A DNA stretch of 64,000 nucleotides from Elephas maximus indicus (GCF_024166365.1 NC_064824.1:130191108-130255107); one strand, 5' to 3'. Positions 22,936-34,620 are shown, counted from the first letter of the stretch. Numbers and translations are program-made. Notes: generated by a model not told the origin, from the sequence alone.

Positions 22936-23321
22936 TACACCCACTCCTCACTTATTGACATGGTTAAGTTCCAAAGACCAGGTTGTTATGTGAAATCGGT
23001 GTTATGCAAAAATGGAGGATGACCATGTGAGATCACAAAATGGAGGATGACTACATCATTACATAACTGCCAAATCACATCATTACATAAACTGCCAAAT
23101 TACATCATTACATTACTGTTAAACCACTGAGAATCACAGCCCAGCCAAGTTGACATAAAACCTTAACCATCACAGCCAGCTTTACTCTTGACTCATAACT
23201 TGGCATTCGTTACAGCCAAATGTACATCAGTAATGTGCAAAATAGACAGTAGATTTTTTTCTATTGTTGTAAATGTGAAATGTCAGATAACGAGATATTT
23301 GACAAGTGAGAAGTAGGTGTA
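22936..23321. mobile_element. TA-flanked MITE (Tc1/mariner-like)
   Basis: Terminal inverted repeats fit CACCYACTYCTCACTT, read inward from 22938 and from the complement ending at 23319. A TA dinucleotide flanks each side (22936-22937 and 23320-23321). The ~382-bp interior holds short direct duplications (aaaatggaggatgac; cattacataa-ctgccaaat) and no transposase. Confidence 0.65.
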
Positions 23322-23330
23322 ATAATGTAA

Positions 23331-23534
23331 GAAGCCCTGGCCGCACAGTGGTTAAGTGCTTGGTGGCTAACTGAAAGGTTGGCAGTTGGAGCCCACCAGT
23401 GGCTCTGCAGGAGAAAAGACCTGGCAATCTGCTTCCGTAAAGATTTCAGCCCAGAAATCCTGTGGGGCAGTTCCACTCTGTCATCTAGGGTTGCTATGAG
23501 TTGGAATAAACTTGATGGCCCATGACAACAAATA
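23331..23534 (+). repeat. AfroSINE
   Basis: Complete-looking copy from 'gaagccctggccgcacagtg' to an RTE-like tail 'gatggcccatgacaacaaa'. Confidence 0.9.
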
Positions 23535-23633
23535 ATAAGGTAAATCTTAATAAACCTGATACTTATATATCGAAATGTATGTTTCAAAATGTGCCCCTGT
23601 GTCAGTGGGAGAACAGAAGCCAATGCCACTTAC

Positions 23634-23768
23634 CTGAATGCTGACCAGGAACCCTAATCCTTGATCGTCAACCACCATCACAGTTGTTAGAGTCTGGACC
23701 ATTAAGGCAATGAATGTGCTGATTCCAAACACCGGGGCATAGTGTTTCATGCTGAGATTAATGGGAAT
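23634..23768 (-). pseudogene. SLC19A3-like exon 5, intact exon
   Basis: 45 codons, no indels: [16 protein letters not shown], then a transmembrane stretch, ending GFLVSIQ. Acceptor (gatttcag|ATT) and donor (CAG|gtaagt) are both canonical. Length and phase equal the human SLC19A3 exon. Confidence 0.9.
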
Positions 23769-23834
23769 CTGAAATCCGACATTGTACAAATGGAGTTTTA
23801 AAAAGAACACACACATGGGGTTTTAAATACTGAG

Positions 23835-24555
23835 CAGTGAGTTGCATTGTTCTAAAGGCTTTGCTCTGCTGAGGAAGCCCAGTTTCTTGCTCAGAGCTTT
23901 TCTTGCAGAGATAATTAGTCCAAGGAAAGAAAGGGAAATGTGAGAGCTAAATGTTGTATTTTAACATACTATGGGATGTGATATGTTTTGGTAAGAATTT
24001 AAAACTAGTTAACCATTTCTAAATTAAACCAAACATTCCAAATACTATGCAACTAGAGAACATTGAGTATTATTTGCTATAGCTATGACATCGTAATCAC
24101 TTTTTAGATTAAACACATCAATAAGAGAAAAAAGGTCAGTTCAATGGATTTCTATCTATCTGGAGTTTCATTCACTGGGTCATTGATTGTCAAAATTAGC
24201 AGTTTCAGAGTCTAATGGGTGAATTTTTCTCTGGAAAACCACAAATTATTTCCTTTCACAGTTGGTTCAATCTGGCAATTAATTCATTTTAAATAATTAC
24301 GCTTTAAAAAAATTTATTTAGTCAGGCAAGATTGACATATATGCTTTAGAGTTCTTTCATGTAATTTGGCTAAAACATTTATAACTTAGATCTGTTTAAA
24401 ATATGAAACCAAATGAAAACTTTTAACTATTTTTTACTTTACCTTCAAAATTTTTCACATTAAAGAACAAATACAAGTATTTAAAAATTATGTGACTCAT
24501 GATAAATGCATTAGTTATATGCTAAAATTATAAAAATTATAACTAAGTATAACAA
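23835..24555. other. Intronic, no feature recognised
   Basis: A+T-rich, no exon-like or named repeat sequence recognised. Confidence 0.5.
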
Positions 24556-24905
24556 AACCCATAAATAGCCACCCATTGCTGTCAAGTCAGTTCCAACTCA
24601 TAGTGACCCCATAGGACAGAGTAGAACTGCCCCATAAGGTTTCCAAGAGGAGTCCTGTGGCACGGTGGCTAAGAGCTCAGCTGCTAACTGAAAAGGTTGG
24701 CAGTTCAAATCCACCAGCCACTTCTTGACCCTAAGGGGCAGTTCTGTTCTATACTGTTGCTATGAGTCGGAATCAACTCGACAGCAACGGGTTTGGTTTT
24801 GCTTTGGAATCTTTATGGAAACAGACTGTCACATCTTTCTTCCACGGAGTGGCTGGTGGGTTTGAAACACCAGCCTTTTGGTTAATAACTGAGCACATAA
24901 CCACT
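24556..24905 (-). repeat. AfroSINE (minus), interrupted by a second SINE
   Basis: The tail half at 24556-24650 ends 'cataaggtttccaag'. The head half resumes at 24809 with 'aatctttatggaaacagact'. The intervening 158 bases are a plus-strand SINE. Confidence 0.82.
24651..24808 (+). repeat. AfroSINE nested in opposite-strand AfroSINE
   Basis: 'aggagtcctgtggcacggtg' head, box-B-like 'gttcaaatccacc', tail 'tcgacagcaacgggtttggt'. Confidence 0.88.
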
Positions 24906-25033
24906 GCCAACCTTTCAGTTAGCAGCTACATAGCGCTTCACTGTTTGCCTCACCCAGGGCCTCCCTCCTAGCATGTAGCACAGTGCTTATCACCTACTTG
25001 GAATTCAGTAAAAGTTCAATCAACTTTGTAAGA
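24906..25033 (-). repeat. SINE head fragment plus flank, duplicated at 27208-27335
   Basis: 'caacctttcagttagcagct' up to 'cacccagggcctcc', then MIR-like sequence 'agcacagtgcttatcaccta'. The same SINE/flank junction recurs 2.3 kb downstream. Confidence 0.75.
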
Positions 25034-25067
25034 AGCCATCAGGGCTCCTTATAAATAGCCAGCATAA

Positions 25068-25223
25068 ACCAAACTCATTGTCATTTAGTCGACACCTACT
25101 CATAGCAACCCTATGAGACAGAGTAGAACTGCCCCGCAGGGTTTCCAAGGACTGGCTGGTGGATTCGAACTGCCAACCTTTTCATTTGCAGTCAAGCTCT
25201 TAACCACCAGCCACCAGGTCTCC
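25068..25223 (-). repeat. AfroSINE
   Basis: 'ctatgagacagagtagaact' body and head 'aaccaccagccaccaggtctc'. Confidence 0.88.
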
Positions 25224-26250
25224 ATAAGTAGCAGCAGTTCCCACAAAGCGAACGTCTTATCAGGTGATCCAAATGGTACTTCTAATCCCAGGTATTTCTT
25301 GTTCAGCTAACAATTTTTTCCCTTGAACAAATCTTACACTCTGTTGATGCCTTTGCAGATTTCCTTTTAATATATAAATTATTACATGTTGTAATCTTGA
25401 TTTAATGGGTACAGATGCCTAAGCAGCTCGTCAGTGATTACTTGGTATTGGACAAGACCTGTGTATGTGGCAGATTTGGATGAAGACACAACAGTCCCAA
25501 GGGCAGGCGAAGCGCGGCTTTGAATCCTAACATTTTCAGACCAAAACTGAAAATTACTTTCTGAGGTCTCTGAAATTACACACAATCACACTATCTAAAG
25601 CATTTCAAAGCTCCTCCTGGGTCACTTCTCAGTAGCATCCATCTGGCCACCATAAAAACATAGAGCTACTGTGCAGAGAACGTTGTCCACAGCCAGTAAG
25701 TTCCTGGAAAAAGCATTGTATTTATGTTCTTCCACTGGACGTTTAGCACTCAATATAGGTAAACTTTTGGGATAGTCCATAATTTAACAAAATAGAACCA
25801 TTTTTAAAAGTTTTTGATCATTTAAGTACCACTTTTTTTTTTTGTAGACTGTTCAGTTCTAGGATATTTAGTTTATGAATTTCTAATTTATTCTTTTTAT
25901 AGATATTTATAAATTTAAATTCTTTGGTGAAATTCTTCATTTTTTCATCTATTTACATGTCCATATGAATAATTACCTTTAAAGCCATTATATTTTATTT
26001 TATTAATTGTTTTAAATTATTTTAAAAGATTGTTACAGCACCTGAATCCATGATGAATTGGCATCTATTTTCCGTTTTATTTATTTATATCATTTTCTCA
26101 TCTTTCACAGATTACCTGATTATTTTTGATTGAATAAAGACATTGTGTATGAAAAAAATCTTAGAGGTGCTAGATAATGTTATCTTCTTGAGGGGATTTC
26201 ATTTTCTTCTGGCAAGCAGATAGAGAAGGATTTCCCTAATCCAGTCACCC
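25224..26250. other. Intronic, no feature recognised
   Basis: A+T-rich sequence. Low-complexity T runs occur near 25835 and 25985. No exon recognised. Confidence 0.5.
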
Positions 26251-26414
26251 AAACCAAACCAAACCTGGTGCCGTTGAGTCAATTCCAGCTCATAGTGACC
26301 CTATAGGACAGAGTAGAACTGCCCCCTAGGGTTTCCAAGGAGCGCCTGGTGGAATTGAACTGCCAACTTTTTGGCTAGCAGCCAACCTCTTATCCATTGT
26401 ACGAACAGGGCTCC
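26251..26414 (-). repeat. AfroSINE, first of a side-by-side pair
   Basis: 'accaaacctggtgccgttga' to 'ttgtacgaacagggctcc'. Confidence 0.9.
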
Positions 26415-26422
26415 TAATCCAG

Positions 26423-26580
26423 TCAAAACCAAACCAAGCCAACCCATTGCCTTTGAGTTGTTTCAGACTCATGGAGACCCTATAGGACAGAGTAGAACTG
26501 CACCATGGGGTTCCAAGGAGAGCCTGGTGGATTCGAACTGCTTACCAGTCGATTTCTTAACCACTACGCCACCAGGGTTT
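26423..26580 (-). repeat. AfroSINE, second of a side-by-side pair
   Basis: 'aacccattgcctttgagttg' to 'actacgccaccagggtttc'. The repeated 'taatccagtca' before each copy (26237 and 26415) suggests the second inserted beside the first with a target duplication. Confidence 0.9.
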
Positions 26581-26753
26581 CAGGCTGACCTATTTCTAGC
26601 TTTGTCTTATTAACCCTTCCAGTGGTTTTAACTGAAAGCCTGGGGTATTGACTAGGGTCCCTCCTCCTTAAGAGACTATAAAGTCCAATTTTGCCTTCTT
26701 AGCACCATGAGGTTATAGACTGTCTGCTTAACTTTGTGGTTGTGTCCTGCTAA

Positions 26754-26943
26754 AGGAGCTCTGGTGGTGCAATGGTTAAAACCCTTGCCTGCTAACTGAA
26801 AGGTTGGATGTTCAAACCCACTAGTGGCTCCAAGGAAGAAAAGACCCAGCAATCTGCTCCCATAAAGATTACAGCCTAGGAAACCCTATGCGGGCAGTTC
26901 TATGAGTTGGAATTAACTACTAGATGGCACACAACAACAACAT
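26754..26943 (+). repeat. AfroSINE with RTE-like tail
   Basis: 'ggagctctggtggtgcaatg' head, 'cccataaagattacagccta' body, tail 'tggcacacaacaacaaca'. Confidence 0.9.
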
Positions 26944-26992
26944 GCTCTGCTCAGCTGGAAGTAAGTTATTAAAACCATCTTTATATTCCTAG

Positions 26993-27052
26993 CATACATA
27001 TATGTATATATATATGTATGTATGTGTGTATATATATATGTATATATATAAA
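26993..27052. repeat. (TA)n/(TATG)n microsatellite
   Basis: About 60 bases of alternating TA and TATG units abutting the next SINE. Confidence 0.9.
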
Positions 27053-27267
27053 ACAACCAAACCCAAACCAGTTGCTAAGTCAATTCCAACTTAATGGTAA
27101 CCCCATGTGTGTCAGAGTAAATCTGTTCTCCATAGGGTTTTCTATGGCTGATTTTTCGGAAGCAGATTGTCAGGCCTTTCTTCCCAGATGTTTCTGAGTG
27201 GGTTTGAGCTACCAACCTTTCAGTTAGTAGTTATATAACGCTTAACCGTTTGCCCCACTCAGACTCC
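27053..27267 (-). repeat. AfroSINE, older long subtype
   Basis: 'ttttcggaagcagattgtca' body and head 'ccgtttgccccactcagactc'. The head plus flank matches 24906-25033. Confidence 0.88.
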
Positions 27268-27402
27268 ATCCTAGCATATAGCACAATGCTTATCATCTAC
27301 TTGGAATTCAATAAAAGTTCAGTCCACTTTTAGACAACTAGACTAGAGTACTTGAAAGCCAAAGAGCATATTGAAGATTATGCAGCCAATACCACTAGGT
27401 CA

Positions 27403-27567
27403 GGAAACCCTGGTGGTGTAGTGGTTAAGTGCTACGGCTGCTAATCAAAAGGTCAGCAGTTCGAATCCACCGGGTGCTCTTTGGAAACTTGGGGCAGTTC
27501 TACTCTGTCCTACAGGGTTGCTATGAGTTGAAATCCACTCGACGGCAATGGGTTTGGTTTTCTTTGG
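27403..27567 (+). repeat. AfroSINE, young-looking, with target duplication
   Basis: 165-bp copy with clean head and tail. TACCACTAGGTCA (27390-27402) and TACTGCCAGGTCA (27568-27580) are its target duplication with two changes. Confidence 0.92.
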
Positions 27568-28097
27568 TACTGCCAGGTCAAAGAAAATAAACTCAGATTT
27601 TTGCCTTATCTTCAATGAACTTGTTAATTAAAATAAAAATTGTCACATAGGAAATAAGAAGCAACACCTAATCACTTCAATGTTCGCCTAGCAACCCACC
27701 ACCTCTTCACCTCATCTTCCCTTTTAAATTACTCTATGGAAATATTTCACAGTTTTAAACCACTGTGTGATATAGTGTTTATTATCTTTATATGTAGTTT
27801 TACAGAGCAGCTTCACTTCTATAGGTGTACTGAATATAGTTGATAAATGATTTCCAAAGGAAGTAGATGCCCTATAATTATTCAAGCTGGTAAGGAAAAT
27901 TGGGGATGAAAACTAAACTTAGTGATAATTAGATAGACTTACATCTTACTATTTATGTAGCTAAATAAAAAATATCAAAACCTAAAGAGATATCATGGCT
28001 TAATAATTGTAAGAACTTTGATTCCACCCCCTCCATTAGTAATCTTAGTCAAATCCCAAGACAAAATAAAGATATAGTTTCATTTAGTTTTCAAAAA

Positions 28098-28768
28098 GGA
28101 AATCCTCACAACTGGACTGATAAAAAACACCATGATAAATGGTGAAGAAATTGAAGTTGTCAAGGCTTTCATTCTACTTGGATCAACAATCAATACTCAT
28201 GGAAGCGGCAGTTAACAAATCAAATGGCATATTGTATTGGCAGATGTGCTGCAAAAGACCTCTTTAAAGTGTTAAAAATAAAGATGTCACTTTGATGACT
28301 AAAGTGTGCCTGACTATTGTCTTTTCAATCGCCTCATATGCATGCTAAAGCTGGACAATGAAAAATGACCATCAAAGAAGAATTGACACATTTGAATTGC
28401 ATTGTTGTCGAAGAAGAATACTGAATATACCCTGGACTGCCAGAAGAATGAACAAATCCGTCTTGGAGGAAGCACAGCCAGGATGCTCATTAGAAGCGGG
28501 GATGATGAGACTTTCTCTTGCTTACTGTGGACATGTTATCAGGAAAGACTAATTGCTAGGAAAGGACATCAAGTTTGGTAAAGTAGAAAAAAAAAAAAAA
28601 CCAGCAAAAACAAGAGAAACCCTCCATGAGCTGGACTGACGTAACAGCTGTAACAGTGGGCTCAAACATACCAACGATTTTGAGAATCGTGCAGAACTGG
28701 GTAATGTTTCCCTCTGTTGTACATAAGGTCACCACAAGTCAGAGCTGACTCGATGGCAACTAACAACA
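28098..28768 (+). mobile_element. 5'-truncated RTE (3' end)
   Basis: Starts in the RT C-terminal region ('aaatcctcacaactggactg') and ends 'gatggcaactaacaacaatg'. Frames are broken. Confidence 0.88.
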
Positions 28769-28811
28769 ATGATGTAGTTCCATTGATTAAAATAGGAATA
28801 TACTTCCATTA

Positions 28812-29013
28812 GGAGCCCTAGTTGTACAATGATTAAGTGCTTGGCTGCTAACTGAAAGGCCGGCAAAGGAACCCACCAGTTGCTCTGTAGGAGAAAAGAC
28901 CTAGCAATCTGCTCCCATAAAGATTTCAGCCTAGGAAACCCTATGGGTCAGTTCTACTCTGTCCTATAGGGTCCTGTATTCGGTATTGACACAACAGGAC
29001 ACAACAACAACAT
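28812..29013 (+). repeat. AfroSINE with RTE-like tail
   Basis: 'ggagccctagttgtacaatg' head to 'caggacacaacaacaacata' tail. Confidence 0.9.
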
Positions 29014-29149
29014 AGTTCTATTGTGTTTTATATAAAACATTAAATATGACATTGCAAGATGCTATTCAGTAAAACTGAAAGAGTTAAAAAAAAAAAGTAT
29101 TTTCTTGCTTCAGGCTTAGAAAGTTGAAAGAAATGATAATACTTATGCT

Positions 29150-29323
29150 GCATGGTTATAAGAAGCATGTAACCTGAATATCAGAAGACACCCAAATATT
29201 ACTTGTGAAATTCATGAGAAATAGAGAGCCCGCATCTGCTGCCAAGAAGACCCCCAGTGCCAGCTCCCCTAGGAGGTTCCAGCTGGCTTTCACGTAGACC
29301 CCTGTGAAGGTTGCCATGGCCCC
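29150..29323 (-). pseudogene. SLC19A3-like exon 4, 3' end damaged
   Basis: Good acceptor (tttctttgtag|GGGCC). It reads [16 protein letters not shown] and [14 protein letters not shown], collinear with SLC19A3. After that Trp several codons are missing and a further small deletion shifts the frame. The expected CAG|gt donor is replaced by CAGCATAAGT. Confidence 0.87.
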
Positions 29324-29719
29324 TACAAAGAAAGCAATTGGCGCCTATTACATTTTCTTATTCCATGTATAATAAAGTTGCATTATATAAACACTGAACT
29401 ATTTCTAGGCAATGGTAAAAAATGCTGACTTATTGTGAACTTTGATTGAATGAAAAGTCACTTGATACAGCTTTGTAAACCGTACACATCTCTTTCTGTT
29501 AAAGTTTCTAATAACCCCTTGAAGTTTGGGTTTCCATAGTTCATGGGTTAGAAAGGGCCAATGGAGGCCATTTTTTTCTTTCCTCTTCCCTTGGAGGATG
29601 ATGAAACTCAGACTCAGAAGGTTGGAGTGGGTGCCCAAATTCATCAGCCTGGAGTTTCCCTACCTATACTGCCAACTCTTTCTACCATACCCTTTCTACG
29701 TGCCATATTGCTGATGCTT

Positions 29720-30046
29720 GCATTGGTGGTTCAGTGGTAGAATTCTCCCATTCCATGTTGGAGATGGGGGCTCAATTACCAGGCCAAAGAGCCTCACGTG
29801 CAGCCACCATCTGTCTGTCAGTGGAGGCTTGTGTGTTACTAGGGTGCTGAACAGGTTTCAGCAGAGCTCCTAGACTAAGACAGACTAGGAAGAAAAGCCT
29901 GGCAATCTGCTTGCAAAATCAGCCAATGAAAACCCTATGGATCACAAAGCTCCGATCTGCAACCTATCGTAGGGTTGGCGCAGGACCAGGCAGGATTTTG
30001 TTCTGTTGTGCATGGAGCCAACTCAATAGCAGCTAATAACAACTAC
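29720..30046 (+). repeat. tRNA-Gly-headed SINE with RTE-derived body and tail
   Basis: The head (29720-29791) opens gcattggtggttcagtggt, the 5' half of tRNA-Gly, and keeps a recognisable A box. The B-box region 'gggctcaattacc' is degenerate. The body (about 29815-29945) resembles RTE 5'UTR sequence seen at 49514-49630. The tail (29975-30046) has 'ggcgcaggaccaggcag' and 'agctaataacaac', matching the RTE 3' end. Confidence 0.8.
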
Positions 30047-30082
30047 TAGCTAGGATGGCTTATCTCTCCTTTCCCCTTTCTC

Positions 30083-31021
30083 AGAACATGGGGATACTTC
30101 ATGGTTTAAAATCAGGAAAGGTGTGTGTCAGGGTTGCAGCCTTTCGCTGTACTTATTCAATATGTATGCTGAGTAAATAATCCGAGAAGCTGGATTATAT
30201 GAAGAAGAACGTGGCATTAGGATTGAAGGAACACTCATTAACAACCTGCGATATGCAGATGACACAACCTTGCTTGCTGAAAATAAAAAGGACTTGAAAC
30301 ACTTACTGACGAAGATCAAAGACCACAGCCGTCAGTATGGATTACACCTCATCATAAAGAAAAGAAAAATCCTTACAGCTGGACCAATAAGCAACATCAT
30401 GATAAACAGAAAAGATTGAAGTTGTCGAGGATTTCATTTTACTTGGATCCACAATCAATGGAAACAGCAGTCAGGAAATCAAATAACATTGCATTGGGCA
30501 AATCTGCTACAAAAGGACTCTTCGAAGTGTTAAAAATCAAAGATGTCACTTTGAGGACTAAGGTGCGCCTGACCCAAGCCATGGTATTTTCAATCACCTT
30601 GTAGGCATGTGAAAGCTGGACAATGAATAAGGAAGCCCAAAGAAGAATTACACATATGAGTTATGGTGTAGGAAAAGAATATTAAATATACCATGAACTG
30701 CCAGAAGAACGAACAAATCTGTCTAGAAGAAGTACAACCAAAATGTTCCTTAGAAGCGAGGATATCAAGACTTCACCTCTCGTACTTGGGACATGTTATT
30801 AGAAGGGACCAGTCCCTGATGAAGGCCATCATGCTTGGTAAAGTAGAGGGTCAGTGAAAAAGAGGAAGACCCTCAATGAGATGAGTTGACACAGTGGGTG
30901 CAACAATGGGCTCAAACATAGTATCAATTGTAAGGAGGTGCAGGATCAGGCATTGTTTGGTTCTCTTGTACACAGGATCACTATGAGGGGTAACTGACTC
31001 AACAGCATCTAACAATAACAA
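30083..31021 (+). mobile_element. 5'-truncated RTE with RT catalytic block
   Basis: Begins 'aacatggggatacttcatgg' and contains the RT motif region YADDTTLLAE (near 30255). It ends in 'caacagcatctaacaataac'. Stops and indels are throughout. Confidence 0.88.
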
Positions 31022-31119
31022 TTGTGAAAATTAGATAAGCAAATTCTTAGTTTTAATACAATGTAATAAGAATTGTAAAGAGCTCTGATCTTAACCCAAA
31101 TCTAACCCGATTCCTAACA

Positions 31120-31323
31120 CAGTGGTTCTCAACCAGGGATATTTTTGTCTCCCAGGGGACACGTGAAATGTTGGAGATATTTTTGGTTGTCACGACTTGG
31201 AGAAGGGTATTCTACTGGCATCTAGTGAGTGGAAGAGCCAAGGATGCTGGTAAATATCTTACAACGCACGCAAAGAATTATCCAACCCAAAACATCAAGA
31301 GTGTTGTGGTTGAGAAACCTAGA
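31120..31323 (+). repeat. MER5A-like hAT-Charlie MITE
   Basis: Starts CAGTGGTTCTCAACC and ends 'ggttgagaaacctag', with 'ttttggttgtcacgacttgg' and 'ctactggcatctagtgagtg' inside, the remembered course of MER5A. Confidence 0.8.
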
Positions 31324-34221
31324 CCCAAACCCTGACCTAACTCTACCCAGATGCTTGGGAACATATGTGGCCATAAGACATATTCCTAGGAGGCAACTGT
31401 GTTATAACATGCATTATATAGATGTTCTCATATTGTGTTCCTACAGTGCACTGTGAGCTGAGTAGTCGATTGTTGTCAGATTTCTCTCTATACTCCCAGC
31501 TGTCCTTCTTAATCACATAGCTTAATTCGTTTGAGACCTTGGGCCAACAAACCAATCCCGTTTCTCATGGTTTTGCCTAAAAATTTGACACTAATTAGAG
31601 TTCTTCTTATCACAAAGAGACAAAAGGAGATTTGTGTTTAAAGGACCTTTAAATAATGACTTTCATGAAACATTTACCTTTTTTTTACACCTGCTCTAAA
31701 GACACATTATCTGGAGAGGTGGTTTTTTTTTTTTTTCTTTTTCTCCCTTCCTCCCTAGAAACAAACATTTAGAGAGGAAATAAATTAACCTTACCAATCC
31801 TAGCGCAAGTTTCTAGAAATCAAACTGGACTTCTCAGAAAGGAAAATGAGAAGAAAATTTGCTCAACAATGGGACCTGAAATGTTCAATAAATATGTGGG
31901 TGTGGAACATCCCAACTTCAAAATAAATATCTTCAAAGTATTATTTGATGTGAAAGTATTGTTGTGTCAGGAAAATACGTGTGCATTGTTGGGGGAACTT
32001 CAAAGCTGGCTGGAGGCTCCGCCCTTCTATCTTGAGAGCACAAATATTCGCATCAGCCTACCTCTCCCTTCCGGCTCACACCTCAGTCCCTTTGGGGAAG
32101 TGTTTCAAATTCCGCAAAGTGTGTTCTGGAAAAAAGAAAGAGTGCATGGACAGCTCTCTAAAAACCCAATCGTTCTGTAGCTTCTCAGCTGGGAGGGAAG
32201 TTTTGCCAAAGCAGAAAGCCTAGGAGGGGGTTAAAGGGTAAATCCAGTAGTGGAAGCTGGAAACCCTCAATTCCTTCCCCAGGAAGCTTCTGGGGGCTTC
32301 TCTAGGTCCCTCAGTCTCCCTGCCTTTTTCATATTGCATAAAATGCAGCAACAGAACTCTTCGTGTAAGTAAGAACTGAATAGACAGACGCTCACTGGAC
32401 AGCTCAAGGGAAAGCAATAAAACCCAGGTACACACATATCCACCCCCCCACCTGAGACCATACTGACTCCAACGCACTTTGTCTTTCCCCCTTTCCATAG
32501 TTCTCTGCCCTCTGCTGCCATTGCCACCGTAATCAACGATTACTTGTTAAGGGACACTGTGTCCTTGTTCTTATTAATGATGATTGAATGAAAGTATAAT
32601 ATGCGTGAAGGGCCAAAAAAGTAAATTATACAGGACATTTCAATGAATAGGTTGTGGAGAGGAGACAGGATGAGAGGTTGTTTAAGAATCCAGTCTGGAG
32701 TTCACTATTATTCTGGCAGATGTCTGGCTACGGTAGGCAATGGGCAAACTGTGTGTGGAAAATAATCTTATCTAGAAGGTAACAAATTTGGCAAATCCCT
32801 GTTTGTAGAATTAAGGAAAGATACAAATATATTACTCAAGTTGTCTTGAGATGATAAGGTAGATTCTAGAGCAGTAGCTTTCAAACTTCTTTGACCATAG
32901 CCCGAGGGGGAAAAAAAAACTCAACAAGTCCACATGTATGTGTGTGTGAACAGAATTTTCATGAAACAAAACTTATCCTTACTAAGCTAATATGCTCTTT
33001 CCTCTCCTCTCTTCTTTCTATTATTAGAGGAATTATTCTATTCTTTGATATAAAAATGTTGTAAGACCTCTGCTTGATATACATGTACCCTCACCTGAAG
33101 ATAAATAAACCACTTGTATTGAAAAAAAAAATGCCAGCTAGCAACCTACCAAACTGATTTCAAGATTTATGTTCTGTAAAGGATCAGTAATTATTCTGGG
33201 TTTGTGGGCCACATATTCTTATTTTTTTATTGTTTGTTTATTTGACTTTTTTTTTTTTTTAGAATCCTTGTTAGGTATTCTTTTCTTTTCTTTTTTTTTT
33301 TTTTACAACACCTTAAAAATGTAAAAGCTATTCTTAGCTGTGGAGTTGCATGGGCCAGTTTGCCCACTTGGTATTAATGGTTTACAACCCACAGTTTAAA
33401 TATTAGACTGACTGGAAGATTATAGGGAGGGAAGGGTTTTGATTCAAGTCTATTCTAAGGTTTAAAGCATGGGTTACAAACTCATTTGCTTATGTGGACC
33501 TGGGACAAACCCAGTGAAGGATGTAGGGCAGAGGGGACTGGCTTAAACTGGAACGTGCAAACCCCATCTGAATGCTGGCCTGTGTTGCCAGAGGGCTGGA
33601 TTCTTCAAGAAAAGCCAAAAGTCTGGCTCTTTAGATCTTCAAGAAAAGCCAAAAGTCTGGATCTTTAGATTAAAAAAAAAAAAATTAGCATTGGCAGCAA
33701 ATAAAAAAATCTAGATCATTCTATGGGCCAAAACAAAGCTTGTTCTCCAACTATGTTTGGCCAGTGGATTGCCATTTTTTCGGGATGGGAGAAAATTTCT
33801 CTTCAACTGCTCATTGCCTACTTTAAATTTTGTGACACAAACTGTTTTTTTTCCCCAAAGTATTTAGTATTCAGTGCTGAAATCACTACAACAGGGTTTC
33901 CAATACAATTAGAAAGGTGTATGAACTTATTCTGTGTTCAAGACAATGAAATAATAAAAACACCTGATTTGCATAAGGCAACATACAAATACCTCTGGAT
34001 ACATTATCCCTTTTGGCCTTAAATGTAATCTTGTGAAGTGAGCAAGTAGATATTGTTCTTGCCATTTATGAGAAGAGAAAGTAGATCACCAGAGTTGTAA
34101 TTGATTGGACCACTTAGCAAATGGTAGAACATGGGTAACAAATTGGGCCCAGTGGTTTATCCATTTCTTCACCTGGCCTTCATTATGGACAGTAAAAATG
34201 AAACATTTTTACTTTGCGTTT
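31324..34221. other. Long intronic stretch, no gene recognised
   Basis: About 2.9 kb between SLC19A3-like exons 4 and 3. It contains homopolymer T runs (31722-31735; 33248-33303) and diverged segments at about 32875-33130 and 33178-33345 that resemble old DNA-transposon fragments. A MIR/L2-like stretch lies near 34020-34140. No exon was found. Confidence 0.5.
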
Positions 34222-34430
34222 TTACAGCTTATCAACCATTTGCCCTTGAGTTGACACTGACTCCTGGCGACCTCATGTGTGTCAGAGTGGAACTGTCCTG
34301 TACAGGATTTTCAAAGGCCAGTTTTTCAGAAGCAGATTATCAAGTTTTCTTCTGAAGCACCTCTAGGCTGACTTGGACCTGCAACCTGTCGGTTAGCAGA
34401 GAGCACACCAACCATTTGCATCATCCTAGC
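34222..34430 (-). repeat. AfroSINE, older long subtype
   Basis: 'tttttcagaagcagattatc' body and head remnant 'accatttgcatcatcctagc'. Confidence 0.82.
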
Positions 34431-34620
34431 TTAGGTCTTGAAATACCAGTTCTTACAGTCTCACTTTTCTCAGGGCTCTATAGAGCTGAAATACTTTGAT
34501 TAAAGTTACTTCCAAATAGGTCTAATTTTCTACCATGGAGTATCTTAGCTACACGGGGAGGGTGACTCAGAGAGTAACACATAGTCTGCACATCGATAAG
34601 ATAAAGCCCTATGTACCTAC

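Noticed and set aside
26993-27052. Structured regulatory element
   Set aside because: Simple TA/TATG microsatellite.
29720-29791. A tRNA-Gly gene
   Set aside because: Only the 5' half matches. The anticodon and T arms do not pair, and SINE/RTE sequence follows instead of a terminator.
34478-34620. Extension of the exon 3 frame beyond VEAFLIFL
   Set aside because: A gtaggt donor follows at 34620, and downstream residues have no SLC19 similarity, so it is intron read-through.
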